NCBI GenBank assembly: GCA_016712665.1
Contig: JADJQP010000003.1
Location: forward strand, 124,001-188,000
Reading direction: 5' to 3'
Origin: Bacteroidota bacterium
GTDB lineage: Bacteria > Bacteroidota > Bacteroidia > Chitinophagales > Chitinophagaceae
Length of the DNA stretch: 64,000 nt
Each line of letters begins with the position of its first letter. Position 1 is the stretch's first letter. Shown here piece by piece: positions 39,289 to 48,985 of the stretch. The notes beneath the pieces are model-generated. The model was not told the DNA's origin. It saw only the letters and a program-made list of their open reading frames with translations, and made no database searches. A program made the position numbers and the translations under genes.

Positions 39289-39852
39289 ATGTTTATAGAA
39301 CCAAATATACGAAACACAAAAAAAGGATGGATAGAGGTTGTTTGTGGATCCATGTTTAGTGGCAAAACAGAGGAATTGATTCGCCGATTAAAACGCGCGC
39401 AAATTGCCAACCTTCGGGTAGAAATTTTCAAACCAACCGTCGATGTACGGTATGATGAATTTGATATTGTTTCGCACAATGAAAACCGAATTTCCAGCAC
39501 TCCGGTTGAGAACTCGCAACAAATATTGTTATTAACCGAAGGAGTGGATGTAATTGGAATAGACGAAGCTCAATTTTTTGACAATGAAATGCCGCAAGTA
39601 GCTGAAATACTGGCTTCGAAGGGTTTACGGGTGATTGTGGCCGGTTTGGATATGGATTTTTTGGGACGCCCCTTTGGCCCCATGCCACAGGTTTTGGCGA
39701 TGGCCGACTATGTAACCAAACTACATGCCATTTGCATGGTTTGCGGTGATATTGCCAATTTCAGTTATCGAAAAACCGTTTCGGATGCCACCGTTTTATT
39801 AGGCGAAAAAGATGTGTATGAACCTCGATGCAGGACCTGCTATCATCAATAG
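39289..39852 (+). CDS. tdk: Thymidine kinase (type II)
   Basis: 187 aa. P-loop [12 protein letters not shown] near residue 23, the Walker B-like GIDEAQFFD, and zinc-lasso cysteines (MVCGD and CRTCYHQ at the C-terminus). It phosphorylates thymidine in nucleotide salvage. The start ATG at 39289 is the first in frame. Confidence 0.95.
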   Translation: MFIEPNIRNTKKGWIEVVCGSMFSGKTEELIRRLKRAQIANLRVEIFKPTVDVRYDEFDIVSHNENRISSTPVENSQQILLLTEGVDVIGIDEAQFFDNEMPQVAEILASKGLRVIVAGLDMDFLGRPFGPMPQVLAMADYVTKLHAICMVCGDIANFSYRKTVSDATVLLGEKDVYEPRCRTCYHQ

Positions 39853-39962
39853 AGCATGGGTATTGCATTATTGAAGGTAAGATGGAAAACCTCCGGTGGT
39901 TTACTTTGATCAATTTGTAATACAGAATACACGGATTTTAAAAAAAACCACGGATTTTTTCA

Positions 39963-41504
39963 TCATTCAATCAATACTTTTTTACTTTGCCCATCACAAC
40001 GAAGATAATATATTCCTCGCGCTAATCTCCTTACATCTATTTCTTCTTTTTTAGTAGTGTAAATTAGCTGACCTATAGTATTGTACAATTCCTTCTTTTT
40101 ACCTTTTGAATTTTTGATATAAAGAATAGTGCTCGTAGGATTCGGATACACCTCCAACATCTCACTACTCTTATCTCCTATCTCACTACTACCCAGAGGC
40201 CAACACACCTGCCCACTAGCCCCAAGATTATAATCAGGCATATTAGGAGGGGCTGTTAAGCCAAAAGCTAAATTAGTATTTGACCGTAAACATTTACGAC
40301 AAAACTGACATCCTATACCTTTTATGTCAGGCATATCTATAACGCTCATTTGCCTATGTTGCCCATTTACATTGCCGATATAAATTCGCTCATCCAAACC
40401 TCTTGCGAGTTGTGAATAATATTGAAATTTTAGAAAGGAGGTGTCAGGACCGTGTTGCACTCTATACCATGCCAACATACTATCAGGTTCATTGTATTCA
40501 TATTGATAAATATTCCATCGCTTGCTTATATATATAAATTGCCCATTGGGCGAGAAGCATACGCCTGTATTGATACTATCTAACAAACCCGTATTGTCAA
40601 ATTGTGGATAGGTAGTACTATCAATAGGGATAGTAATTACTTTAGGGTTTTTTAGCTCACCGGTACATCTGTCAAAATCTGCTAAAAATAATTTATTCAT
40701 TTTGCCCCAACCTTGCACAGAGGCAAACTTGGTACCATCCTTGCTAAATGCATACTGCCCTGTTAGGTCATAGCTTGGATATTTGGGGTCTGCAAAATTT
40801 TGTATCCATGGGCCTTCTATAGTATCAGCTTTTACCAAAAAACGATAAATTCTATTGGTATCATATTCTCCTTGATTTAGTAACCACCAATCCACACCAT
40901 TGCTATGCCTATATGCCTGAATCATGGTTTTGTGAAGAGTTACGACCTGTAACAACATTTTATTCTTCACAATGACACTTCCCTTACCGTTATTGAGGTT
41001 CATATCCACTACATTGTATTGAAGTCTATCAAATGGAACAACCGCACCACCCAAGTTGGTAATATAATAATCGTAAGCACTATCTGACAAAGTAGCTATA
41101 AATACATAATACTGACCTATATTGCCCTTAGGTAATATAAGTGATGCTTGAGTATAAGGGGCTGCAGGGTAAAAATTATAATTATAATATTTTTGTCCCA
41201 CCAAATGATCTCCGTTATCCATTATTGAACCTGTAGTATCATGTATCAGCATACCGGTGGTAGAAAACAATAATTTGCCAGATGCACTATCACATATATT
41301 GCTATGGCCTGCTATATAATAATAAGGAAAGACTGCAGCTGCCGAAGAATCATACTGCACATTCATTAATGGCTTATTCACGCCATCAAACTGCACATAC
41401 ATAGCACGCCACCCGCCTACTACCCACCTGTTGCCCATAAGGTTTTGTGCATTACCATGTAAATAAGCAAGCAGTAGCAATTGCATTAATATTAACCTCT
41501 TCAT
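39963..41504 (-). CDS. T9SS-secreted protein (513 aa)
   Basis: The signal peptide is at 1-19. The body is propeller-like, of the kind in Bacteroidota surface proteins with VFIATLSDSAYDYYITNLG and KFASVQGWGKMNKLFLADFD, plus a CQFCRKC cluster. The sorting domain starts at LEVYPNPTSTILYIKN and ends KKVLIE. Its ATG overlaps by one base the stop of an upstream T9SS remnant (TAATG). Confidence 0.78.
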   Translation of the reverse strand: MKRLILMQLLLLAYLHGNAQNLMGNRWVVGGWRAMYVQFDGVNKPLMNVQYDSSAAAVFPYYYIAGHSNICDSASGKLLFSTTGMLIHDTTGSIMDNGDHLVGQKYYNYNFYPAAPYTQASLILPKGNIGQYYVFIATLSDSAYDYYITNLGGAVVPFDRLQYNVVDMNLNNGKGSVIVKNKMLLQVVTLHKTMIQAYRHSNGVDWWLLNQGEYDTNRIYRFLVKADTIEGPWIQNFADPKYPSYDLTGQYAFSKDGTKFASVQGWGKMNKLFLADFDRCTGELKNPKVITIPIDSTTYPQFDNTGLLDSINTGVCFSPNGQFIYISKRWNIYQYEYNEPDSMLAWYRVQHGPDTSFLKFQYYSQLARGLDERIYIGNVNGQHRQMSVIDMPDIKGIGCQFCRKCLRSNTNLAFGLTAPPNMPDYNLGASGQVCWPLGSSEIGDKSSEMLEVYPNPTSTILYIKNSKGKKKELYNTIGQLIYTTKKEEIDVRRLARGIYYLRCDGQSKKVLIE

Positions 41505-41640
41505 TATTCAATAATATTTAATTTGCCATTGACTACTTTCTCTCCAAATTGTATTTTATAGTAGTACAGGCCTACCGCTACATTTTTTAGCGGTATCTGC
41601 ACCGTTGTGTTATCGGCACCTAATTGAGCGAGAAAGGGAA
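41504..41640 (-). pseudogene. T9SS sorting-domain remnant
   Basis: The minus frame reads AQLGADNTTVQIPLKNVAVG, then LYYYKIQFGEKVVNGKLNII, E and stop. It is the last 40 or so residues of a T9SS cargo whose upstream part is missing. Its stop overlaps the ATG of the gene at 41504 by one base. Confidence 0.65.
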
Positions 41641-41740
41641 AGAGCGTTTTTCATATCAGGTTATTTTTTTGTTCTATCAAAGTTTAGCATTTTTTTGGGA
41701 TATTCCAAAATATTAACAATATTACCGCTCTCCAAGAATT

Positions 41741-41774
41741 GTGCTTTATAACTCCTAAATAGAATTTAAAGCAC
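41741..41774. repeat. 8-bp stem-loop next to tandem array
   Basis: GTGCTTTA (41741-41748) and TAAAGCAC (41767-41774) form an inverted repeat 15 bp before the 22-bp array. Confidence 0.5.
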
Positions 41775-41788
41775 TTACTATAAATAAC

Positions 41789-42064
41789 TTATGGTACAAA
41801 GACCCATAACATATGGTACAAAAACCCATAACGTATGGTACAAAGACCCATAACATATGGTACAAAAACCCGTAACGTATGGTACAAAGACCCATAACGT
41901 ATGGTACAAAGACCCATAACATATGGTACAAAGACCCATAACATATGGTACAAAGACCCATAACATATGGTACAAAGACCCATAACGTATGGTACAAAGA
42001 CCCATAACGTATGGTACAAAGACCCATAACATATGGTACCAAGACCCATAACGTATGGTACAAA
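41789..42064. repeat. Twelve tandem 22-bp units, each with a 13-bp dyad
   Basis: Thirteen ggtac words are spaced exactly 22 bp apart from 41793 to 42057, defining twelve units of acccataacRtatggtacaaaR. Each contains CCATA-ac(g/a)-TATGG, an inverted repeat with a 3-nt centre. Variation is almost limited to the centre (g/a) and the final purine; one unit has a changed arm. The period is close to two helical turns. Being 22 bp, it keeps all minus-strand frames open, but no real protein is implied. The surrounding 41641-42366 has no gene. Confidence 0.9.
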
Positions 42065-42366
42065 AGCACCTAAAAAGTGAATGCCAACTTCTTTCCGAAC
42101 GTGGCAGCGAAACTGATTCCCTTGATGCCTTAGCTGATTATTTAATCGCTGCTCTTGCGGAAGGGATGTTAAGGACCGGAAAGACGCCGTATGTAAGCGT
42201 AAACGCATGAAAAGCAAAAAGATGATCATTTTTTCGAATTCGAAACAATTATGAAGTAGCATATGTTTGTGCTACATAATTTGGGTTTTACAAACCAACA
42301 AGTGCATCATTTACAATACACCAAAAAAATCATTTCCAAACTGTAAATAATCATTGGTAATAACTT

Positions 42367-42374
42367 TACATTTG
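42367..42374 (+). promoter_or_regulatory. -7 element TACATTTG for the CoA-transferase gene
   Basis: Exact TAnnTTTG match 58 bp before the ATG at 42432. Confidence 0.5.
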
Positions 42375-42431
42375 TGCTTTAAGGATGCAGTAATTGCATC
42401 CATGATTTACACTACTCAAAACATACTAATA

Positions 42432-43088
42432 ATGGCACTCGACAAAAATCAAATCGCACATCGCATTTCTAAAGAACTTCAAGATGGATTTTATGTAAAT
42501 CTCGGTATTGGCATTCCAACCTTAGTGGCGAATTACATACCGGAAGGTATGGACGTGGTTTTGCAAAGCGAAAACGGCTTACTAGGTATGGGCCCCTTCC
42601 CTATAGAAGGTACAGAAGATGCAGACCTTATCAATGCCGGAAAGCAAACCATCACCACCGTAGCGGGCTCTGCGTTTTTTGACAGTGCGGTTAGCTTTGG
42701 AATGATACGTGCCGGCAAGGTAGATTTAACGGTTTTGGGTGCCATGGAAGTAGCAGAAAATGGGGACATCGCCAATTGGAAAGTACCCGGCAAAATGGTG
42801 AAAGGTCTGGGTGGCGCCATGGATTTGGTGGCAAGCGCTAAAAACATCATTGTAGCCATGCAACACACCGACAAGGCCGGAAATTCGAAATTGCTACCGG
42901 CTTGTTCCTTACCCATCACCGGTTTACGATGTGTAAAGAAAATAGTTTCAGACTTAGGTGTCTTTAATGTAACTGCAGATGGCTTCGAATGTATCGAATA
43001 TGCGCCCGGCGTAAGCATCGATGAAATAAAGCAAAAAACGGCAGGTAAGCTCAGCATTTCACCTAATGTTACAGAAATGAGTTTCTAA
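42432..43088 (+). CDS. scoB: 3-oxoacid CoA-transferase subunit B
   Basis: 218 aa from ATG 42432 (MALDKNQIAHRISKELQDG); longer open frames upstream overlap the promoter. The catalytic Glu lies in LQSENGLLGMGP. It is a family I CoA-transferase B subunit that, with subunit A, moves CoA between succinyl-CoA and acetoacetate or similar acids. Subunit A is not next to it in this window, which is unusual because the two are normally adjacent. Confidence 0.88.
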   Translation: MALDKNQIAHRISKELQDGFYVNLGIGIPTLVANYIPEGMDVVLQSENGLLGMGPFPIEGTEDADLINAGKQTITTVAGSAFFDSAVSFGMIRAGKVDLTVLGAMEVAENGDIANWKVPGKMVKGLGGAMDLVASAKNIIVAMQHTDKAGNSKLLPACSLPITGLRCVKKIVSDLGVFNVTADGFECIEYAPGVSIDEIKQKTAGKLSISPNVTEMSF

Positions 43089-43418
43089 AAATACCGAATA
43101 GGCTGCGCGTAGCAATATTTTTGAAGGTCTTGCTTGATTGAAAAAATCGGAATATCAGTGGCTGATTGATTTCCACTTTTGTTACCGATGCTTCGATCAG
43201 GACAGGCTTTAACATAAAAGGGGAGCACCGCCTGAACGCCTCGGCGGGCAAGCGGTCTGAAGTCAAATTTCTAAGACCGTGGTACTCTGAATGAAAATTG
43301 TAAAATTATGAAATATACATTCTCTACCCATTCAGAATAATTTCAGAAAATATTGTAGGGACTCTTTTTAGTGCAATTTTGCAGATATGGGACTCTAATT
43401 CTTGACCACTCGCTATTT
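43089..43418. other. Intergenic between convergent genes
   Basis: No gene recognised; the short GC-rich stretch around 43220-43260 (cgcctgaacgcctcggcgggc) stands out from the AT-rich background. Confidence 0.4.
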
Positions 43419-44573
43419 CTATCCAATCGCTTGTCGCAAATCTTCAATCAAATCATTCGCATCCTCAATGCCTACACTTAATCGAATGAGTGAGTCGGCG
43501 AGTCCGTTTTTGATTCGTTCTTCACGAGGGATGGCTCCGTGGGTCATGCTAGCAGGATGGCCAATTAAACTTTCAACCCCTCCTAAGGATTCAGCCAAGG
43601 CAAACAATTTGGTACCACTTAGCACCTTCATGGCATCTTCTAATGAATCGCCTTTTAGCACAAAAGAAATCATCCCTCCAAATCCCCGCATTTGCTTACG
43701 GGCAATATCATGATTGGGATGATCTTCAAAGCCAATCCAATACACTTTTTCCACTTTGGGATGGTTTCGTAAAAAATGGGCCACTTTTTCGCCGTTTTCA
43801 CAATGGCGTTGCATACGTACATGTAAGGTTTTGATTCCACGCAGCACCAACCAGCAATCATGCGGCCCGGGAACGGCACCACAGGAATTTTGAATAAATT
43901 TCAATTGTTCATGCAATGCCTCATCATTTAAAATAATGGCGCCATGCACTACATCCGAATGCCCGCCAAGATACTTTGTAGCGGAGTGCACCACTATATC
44001 GGCACCCAAGGTAAGAGGGTTTTGCAAATAGGGTGAAGCAAAGGTATTGTCAACCACCAATAAGATATTATGCCTTTCGGCAATTTCTGCACAGGCAGCA
44101 ATATCAATAATATTTAATAATGGATTCGTAGGGGTTTCAATCCATATCATTTTCGTTTTTTCAGTTAGTAGCGATTCAATGCTACCGGCATCACTCATAC
44201 CCACAAATTGAAATTTGATACCATATCGTTCAAAAACTTTGGTAAAAATTCGATAGGTACCTCCATATAAATCATTGGTCGCAATCACTTCGTCGCCCGG
44301 ATTCAATAATTTCATAATAGCATCTGTTGCTGCCAGTCCGGATCCAAAAGATAAACCATAGCTTCCTTTTTCGATGGCTGCCAATGCATTCTGTAATGCT
44401 GTTCGTGTAGGGTTTTGCGTTCGGGCATATTCATACCCCTTATGCACTCCCGGGGCCTCTTGCACATAGGTGGAGGTTTGGTAAATGGGGGTCATAATGG
44501 CTCCTGTAGTAGGGTCAGGCTCCACTCCTGCATGAATCAATTGAGTATCTAAACTGTAATTTTTGGTATCCAT
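43419..44573 (-). CDS. Cystathionine gamma-synthase/beta-lyase family PLP enzyme
   Basis: 384 aa from the ATG at 44573 (MDTKNYSLDTQLIHAG). PLP Lys in HSATKYLGGHSDV, and EYARTQNPTRTALQ, ETPTNPLLNIIDI and SLGGVESLIGHPASMTH mark the Cys/Met metabolism family. It could act in methionine synthesis (cystathionine formation) or in cysteine production by cystathionine gamma-lysis; the sequence alone does not decide. The promoter element sits immediately upstream. Confidence 0.9.
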   Translation of the reverse strand: MDTKNYSLDTQLIHAGVEPDPTTGAIMTPIYQTSTYVQEAPGVHKGYEYARTQNPTRTALQNALAAIEKGSYGLSFGSGLAATDAIMKLLNPGDEVIATNDLYGGTYRIFTKVFERYGIKFQFVGMSDAGSIESLLTEKTKMIWIETPTNPLLNIIDIAACAEIAERHNILLVVDNTFASPYLQNPLTLGADIVVHSATKYLGGHSDVVHGAIILNDEALHEQLKFIQNSCGAVPGPHDCWLVLRGIKTLHVRMQRHCENGEKVAHFLRNHPKVEKVYWIGFEDHPNHDIARKQMRGFGGMISFVLKGDSLEDAMKVLSGTKLFALAESLGGVESLIGHPASMTHGAIPREERIKNGLADSLIRLSVGIEDANDLIEDLRQAIG

Positions 44574-44588
44574 AATTTTGAATTGCTG

Positions 44589-44596
44589 CAAATATA
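44589..44596 (-). promoter_or_regulatory. -7 element TATATTTG upstream of the PLP enzyme
   Basis: The minus strand reads TATATTTG, 15 bp upstream of ATG 44573, which rules out the earlier ATG at 44591. Confidence 0.55.
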
Positions 44597-44651
44597 GTTT
44601 TTTTCATCCCCTTGCTTTGTTTTTAGTGTAGAAGTTTTATGCAAAATATAC

Positions 44652-44659
44652 TACTTTTG
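44652..44659 (+). promoter_or_regulatory. -7 element TACTTTTG for pdhC; RBS follows
   Basis: Exact TAnnTTTG match 20 bp before the ATG at 44680. A Shine-Dalgarno-like AGAGG is present at about 44672-44676, rare among genes here. Confidence 0.55.
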
Positions 44660-44679
44660 AAAAAAATTTCGAAGAGGAT

Positions 44680-46301
44680 ATGGCCGAAGTAATACGAATG
44701 CCTTTGCTGAGTGATACCATGACGGAGGGTAAAATAGCGCAGTGGAATAAAAGCGTAGGCGACAAGGTTAAAAGTGACGATTCACTCGCAGATGTAGAAA
44801 CTGATAAGGCAACCATGGAGGTGATACCCTATGTTGCCGGCACCTTATTATATATTGGCGTCGAAGCCGGTCAATCCGCTAAAGTAAATGATATTATCGC
44901 CATCATAGGCGAGGCAGGCGAAGATATTAGCTCTTTGATAGAAGCGCCTTCCAACCATAAGGCAACTGCTGAAGTACCTGTAGTAGCTACTGAAACACAA
45001 GCCCCTGTGGCCGCCTCAAATACAGAACTTGTTTTGCCAAAAGATCTTACCATTATTCGTATGCCCCTGCTAAGCGATACCATGACCGAGGGCAAAATTG
45101 TTACTTGGAATAAAAATGTTGGCGACAAAGTAAAGGCTGACGATGCCATTGCCGATGTAGAAACGGATAAGGCTACTATGGAAGTAGTGTGCTACGCTGA
45201 AGGCACCTTATTATATCAGGGAGTAGCTGTAGGTCAAGCTGCTAAAGTAGATGGCATTATCGCCATCATTGGCAAGGAAGGTACCGATATAACCCCCTAT
45301 CTTCCAACACTTCTAGCAGAAACTAATGCACCAAAAACAGCAAGCGTTGCTGCCACTACTGTTGTAACAGAACCGCAAGTAGCAGCACCGCAAGTAGCAG
45401 CACCAGCAGGGTCAGAAAATCATGAGGACGGCAGAATCAAAGCCTCGCCTTTGGCAAAACAGATTGCCCGCGAAAAAGGAATCGATTTGCACCATATTAA
45501 TGGAAGCGGTGATAATGGAAGAATTATAAAAAGAGATTTAGACAATCTTGAAAAATCCGCTAGTGGTTCCAATCAACCGGTAGCTGCATACAAAACCAAT
45601 TTTGTACCGGGCGTTGAATCGCATACCGATACCCCGCTAACACAAATGCGAAAAATCATTGCACAGAAACTTTCTGATAGCATGTTTACCGCCCCTCATT
45701 TCTATTTGAAAACCTCAGTAGAAATGGACACTTTGATGAGTACCAGAAAACAAATCAATTTGGTAAGTCCGGTGAAGATTTCGATCAATGATATGATGAT
45801 CAAAGCCGTGGCCCTTTCACTCGAAAAACATCCAGTGGTAAACAGCAGTTGGTTTGGAGATTTTATTCGTCAAAACCATCATATTCATATTGGCAGTGCC
45901 ATCGCGTTGCCAGACGGCTTGATTGTACCGGTCATTAAATTTGCGAATCAAAAAACCCTAACACAAATTGCTGCAGATGCCAATGAGTTGTACGACAAAG
46001 CCAGAAACAAAAAATTCAACCCAGCGAATTCACCGGCAATACCTTTACCATTTCTAATTTAGGAATGATGGATATTGATGAATTTACAGCCATTATTAAT
46101 CCGCCGGATGCCTGCATACTGGCAGTCGGAAAAATTGCTCCTACTCCTGTGGTGATTGAAAAAAATATCGCGGTACGAAATATTATGAAACTTACTTTGA
46201 GTTGCGATCATCGGGTGGTAGACGGTGCAGTGGGTGCTTCCTTCCTTCAAACCCTCAAAGAATATCTTGAAAATCCGGTGAGTATGTTGATGTACGTTTG
46301 A
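44680..46301 (+). pseudogene. pdhC: Pyruvate dehydrogenase E2 (dihydrolipoyl acetyltransferase), 1-nt frameshift
   Basis: The domains in order are two lipoyl domains (lipoyl Lys43 in ETDKATMEV, repeated near residue 167), an Ala/Pro linker, the E1/E3-binding domain (ASPLAKQIAREKGID, GDNGRIIKRD) and the catalytic core. The core continues past a frameshift near 46021-46025: ...KFNP, then [18 protein letters not shown] in the next frame, to the active site [14 protein letters not shown]. One base is missing there. E2 transfers acetyl groups to CoA in the pyruvate dehydrogenase complex, an essential housekeeping role, so a sequencing error is the simplest explanation. Confidence 0.93.
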
Positions 46302-46304
46302 TGA

Positions 46305-46904
46305 TTAGGCTGTCACCAATTCTACACCGTGTATATTCAATAGTTTTCCGCACACCATTTCGTTTTCGTCGAGCGCAATGCCCACTTCCATTTCGCAAAA
46401 TAGACCTTGCTGTTGTGCTTTGATTTCACAATGATGGGCCTTTAAGATGCGCATCACCTCATTCATTATGGTATAATCAAATTTTAATTTGTACCATTGG
46501 GTTCGCTTTTTCTCTATAATTTGATTTTGCTGAATGGCCCCTTGTGCAGCCGTTTTGTAAGCATGTATTAAGCCGGGTACTCCAAGTAATACACCGCCAA
46601 AGTATCGAACTACCACTATCAAAATATTTGTAAGTTGGGCGCTATCTATCTGTCCCAAAATGGGTCGTCCGGCACTTCCTGAGGGTTCGCCATCATCACT
46701 GGCGCGATACGCATTAAGATCAAAACCAATACGAAACGCATAGCAATGATGCACCGCCTTGGGATGCATCAGTTTATACTTTTTTATTGCCTGTTTCATT
46801 TGCTCCTGCGTTTCAACGGGTATGGCATAGGCTATAAATTTGCTACCCCGATCCGTAAATTCAGCTGATGATTCTCCGGCTATTGTTTTATATGTAAAAG
46901 CCAT
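46305..46904 (-). CDS. yigZ: YigZ/IMPACT family protein
   Basis: 199 aa. The N-terminal UPF0029/Impact domain is clear: SEFTDRGSKFIAYAIPV, HCYAFRIG, SDDGEPSGSAGRPIL and VVRYFGGVLLGVPGL. The C-terminal half is a ferredoxin-like domain. In other bacteria such proteins are thought to affect translation. Last gene of the ribD-eamA-yigZ run. Confidence 0.9.
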   Translation of the reverse strand: MAFTYKTIAGESSAEFTDRGSKFIAYAIPVETQEQMKQAIKKYKLMHPKAVHHCYAFRIGFDLNAYRASDDGEPSGSAGRPILGQIDSAQLTNILIVVVRYFGGVLLGVPGLIHAYKTAAQGAIQQNQIIEKKRTQWYKLKFDYTIMNEVMRILKAHHCEIKAQQQGLFCEMEVGIALDENEMVCGKLLNIHGVELVTA

Positions 46905-46909
46905 TGTAT

Positions 46910-47800
46910 TTAAAAACTAAAATGTTTATCTCCGAAATAAATAAGCGCAATCGATAGAATGGTTAGTACCATTCCTACATAATTTAATTTCGACATTTTT
47001 TCTTTAAAAATAAAAATACCAAACAAACTCACCACAAACAATACGCCGATATTATTGATAGGAATGATGGCCGAGCTCGTTAGCATGTTACCCCGAAGGG
47101 CTTTGATAAGATAAAAAATGGAAAAGTAATTGGGAATGCCTAATATCATTCCAGCTACCAGATGTTTGATATGAAATTTCTTTTTACCCATACCATATAA
47201 AAAAAGCAAGACAAACAATCCAATAACAGCAGCAGAGAAAAAACCGGCGATAAGATAGGTATTAGCCGTGGCATCATTCGTAATAAAACGCGCCTCTACA
47301 AACTTGGTGAGGGTATCTATCAAACCGCTACCAACAAATAAAAGAATCGGCAAAAAATACACCCAAACGGATTTTACCCTGGCTCCCTTTTCAGTTTTAA
47401 AAACAGTAAACAGTACAGCCAGCAAGGCCAAAAAAATACCGACCCATTTAATAGATCCGATGGCTTCCTGATAAAGATACCATGAAAATAATACCGGTAT
47501 AATGAGGGACAATTTATTGGAAGTTTGCGTTGCGGTAACACCCACATTAACGGAACTGGCTGCAATTAAATTGAACACAGCAATAAACATAAAACCCATT
47601 AGCATAGCCCATTTAAACCAAGGTTCTTCGATGGTGGCAATCTGTATGGGAAATTCTCCGATGACCACACTTCCGGTAATCACACAAATAATATAATTGA
47701 ATACGATGGCCTGAAATAGATCGACTTTATACTTATTAAAAAAAACAAAGATGACACCCAGATAGGCGTTGAGCAGAATCGAAAAAATAAGATAATTCAT
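46910..47800 (-). CDS. EamA/DMT-family transporter
   Basis: 296 aa with ten predicted membrane spans in the 5+5 duplicated arrangement of the drug/metabolite transporter superfamily (NVGVTATQTSNKLSLIIPV in the first half, ITPINNIGVL-like SSAIIPINNIGVLFV in the second). Substrate unknown. Its ATG overlaps the ribD stop by one base (TAATG), so it is translated with ribD; a flavin or nucleotide-related substrate is possible. Confidence 0.85.
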   Translation of the reverse strand: MNYLIFSILLNAYLGVIFVFFNKYKVDLFQAIVFNYIICVITGSVVIGEFPIQIATIEEPWFKWAMLMGFMFIAVFNLIAASSVNVGVTATQTSNKLSLIIPVLFSWYLYQEAIGSIKWVGIFLALLAVLFTVFKTEKGARVKSVWVYFLPILLFVGSGLIDTLTKFVEARFITNDATANTYLIAGFFSAAVIGLFVLLFLYGMGKKKFHIKHLVAGMILGIPNYFSIFYLIKALRGNMLTSSAIIPINNIGVLFVVSLFGIFIFKEKMSKLNYVGMVLTILSIALIYFGDKHFSF

Positions 47801-48849
47801 TAGCTGCGGGTGTAATTGGTGAAAAATGTAATGGTATCGTTTTGTACCTGCATTTGCGTGGTTGTTTCGGCGTTTTGCAAATGGGGTGCTGCAATGCCTT
47901 CGTGCAAATACACGGCGCTTTTTATCACCCGGGCTTCATTCCATTGATTGGCATCTACCCATTGTTGCAAGCACTTAGCGCCTCCTTCAACCAGCAGGCT
48001 GGACACCTTTTTTTTACCTAAAATTTCAAGCATTTGCTCCAACTCATTTTCGGGACCAATTTTGATGTATTCGATTTGTGCGTCCGATTTGTTATGAAGG
48101 GTATTAAAGACAATGGTTTCTTGCGATTGATCAAAAAAATGCAAGTGAGAAGGTAATTCCAATTCTCGATCTAAAACAATGCGAATCGGATTTTTCCCTT
48201 TGGCCAGTCGCACGTTTAATTGCGGATTGTCTTGAAAGGCCGTCTGATATCCCACTAAAATCGCGCTTTCCTCGGCACGCCATTGATGTACGAGACGGTC
48301 TGAAAATGGATTGGAAATTTTGAGACGTTGCTTTGGTTTGCCAATAAATCCATCAGCGCTTTCAGCCCATTTCAAAATCACATACGGAACTTGTTGCCCT
48401 TCAAAATAAAAAAAACGTCTGTTCAAAAGTTTAGATTCTTTTTCCAAAATACCTTTCAGCACCTCTACCCCATCCTCTCTTAAACGTGCGATTCCCATTC
48501 CATTTACTTTTGACGAAAAATCTTTGCAACCGATTACTACTTTTGGTATCTGATGCTGCTTGATATAATCAACACAGGGAGGCGTTTTCCCAAAATGGGA
48601 ACAAGGCTCTAAATTGACATACAAGGTAGAATCTGCAATTAGGTTTTTATCCTGTTCGCATACCGATTGAATACAAAGTACTTCAGCATGTGCGGCGCCA
48701 AATTGTTGATGATACCCCTCTCCAATAATTCGATTCTTATGCACCAATACACTTCCCACCATTGGGTTGGGAGCCACCTGCCCGGCACCCAATTGGGCCA
48801 GATGCAAGCAGCGTTGCATATAAGACTCGTGTGGAATCGTTTCACTCAT
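47800..48849 (-). CDS. ribD: Bifunctional riboflavin deaminase/reductase RibD
   Basis: 349 aa from the ATG at 48849. The N-terminal deaminase domain has zinc ligands in HAEVLCI and PCSHFGKTPPC. The C-terminal reductase domain contains VILKWAESADGFIG and SLLVEGGAKCLQQWV. It carries out two steps of riboflavin synthesis (deamination and side-chain reduction). A -7 element lies almost on the start codon, so the transcript is nearly leaderless and an ATG at 48858 is excluded. Confidence 0.93.
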   Translation of the reverse strand: MSETIPHESYMQRCLHLAQLGAGQVAPNPMVGSVLVHKNRIIGEGYHQQFGAAHAEVLCIQSVCEQDKNLIADSTLYVNLEPCSHFGKTPPCVDYIKQHQIPKVVIGCKDFSSKVNGMGIARLREDGVEVLKGILEKESKLLNRRFFYFEGQQVPYVILKWAESADGFIGKPKQRLKISNPFSDRLVHQWRAEESAILVGYQTAFQDNPQLNVRLAKGKNPIRIVLDRELELPSHLHFFDQSQETIVFNTLHNKSDAQIEYIKIGPENELEQMLEILGKKKVSSLLVEGGAKCLQQWVDANQWNEARVIKSAVYLHEGIAAPHLQNAETTTQMQVQNDTITFFTNYTRS

Positions 48850-48855
48850 ACAGGT

Positions 48856-48863
48856 CAAATGTA
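48856..48863 (-). promoter_or_regulatory. -7 element TACATTTG for ribD
   Basis: The minus strand reads TACATTTG, 7 bp upstream of the ribD ATG, implying a leader of only a few bases. Confidence 0.5.
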
Positions 48864-48876
48864 AAGAAATCCTTTA

Positions 48877-48985
48877 TTATACCAATGTGATTTGTGTGGT
48901 AGACCAAATCTTACAGTGGTAAATGCCGATAGGATAGTTGTATAGACCAATTTATTGGTATATTACAAATATCACATCGGTATAA
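48877..48985. repeat. 109-bp MITE-like element with inverted ends
   Basis: Ends TTATACCAATGTGATTTGT (48877-48895) and ACAAATATCACATCGGTATAA (48965-48985) are imperfect reverse complements. No coding content inside. The remaining 48986-49247 holds a perfect hairpin (TAGTCCAAT/ATTGGACTA, 49111-49132) and no gene. Confidence 0.55.

Noticed and set aside
41789..42064. CRISPR array
   Set aside because: Units are contiguous 22-bp copies with no unique spacers, and no cas gene is present.
41755..42262. Long open frames (84-157 aa) across the 22-bp array, such as repeated WVFVPYVMGLCTI
   Set aside because: They exist only because a 22-bp repeat without stop codons is open in all three frames; composition is not protein-like and there is no start context.
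43419..44573. SAM or cobalamin riboswitch upstream of the Cys/Met PLP enzyme
   Set aside because: The promoter element is 15 bp from the ATG, leaving no room for a structured leader.
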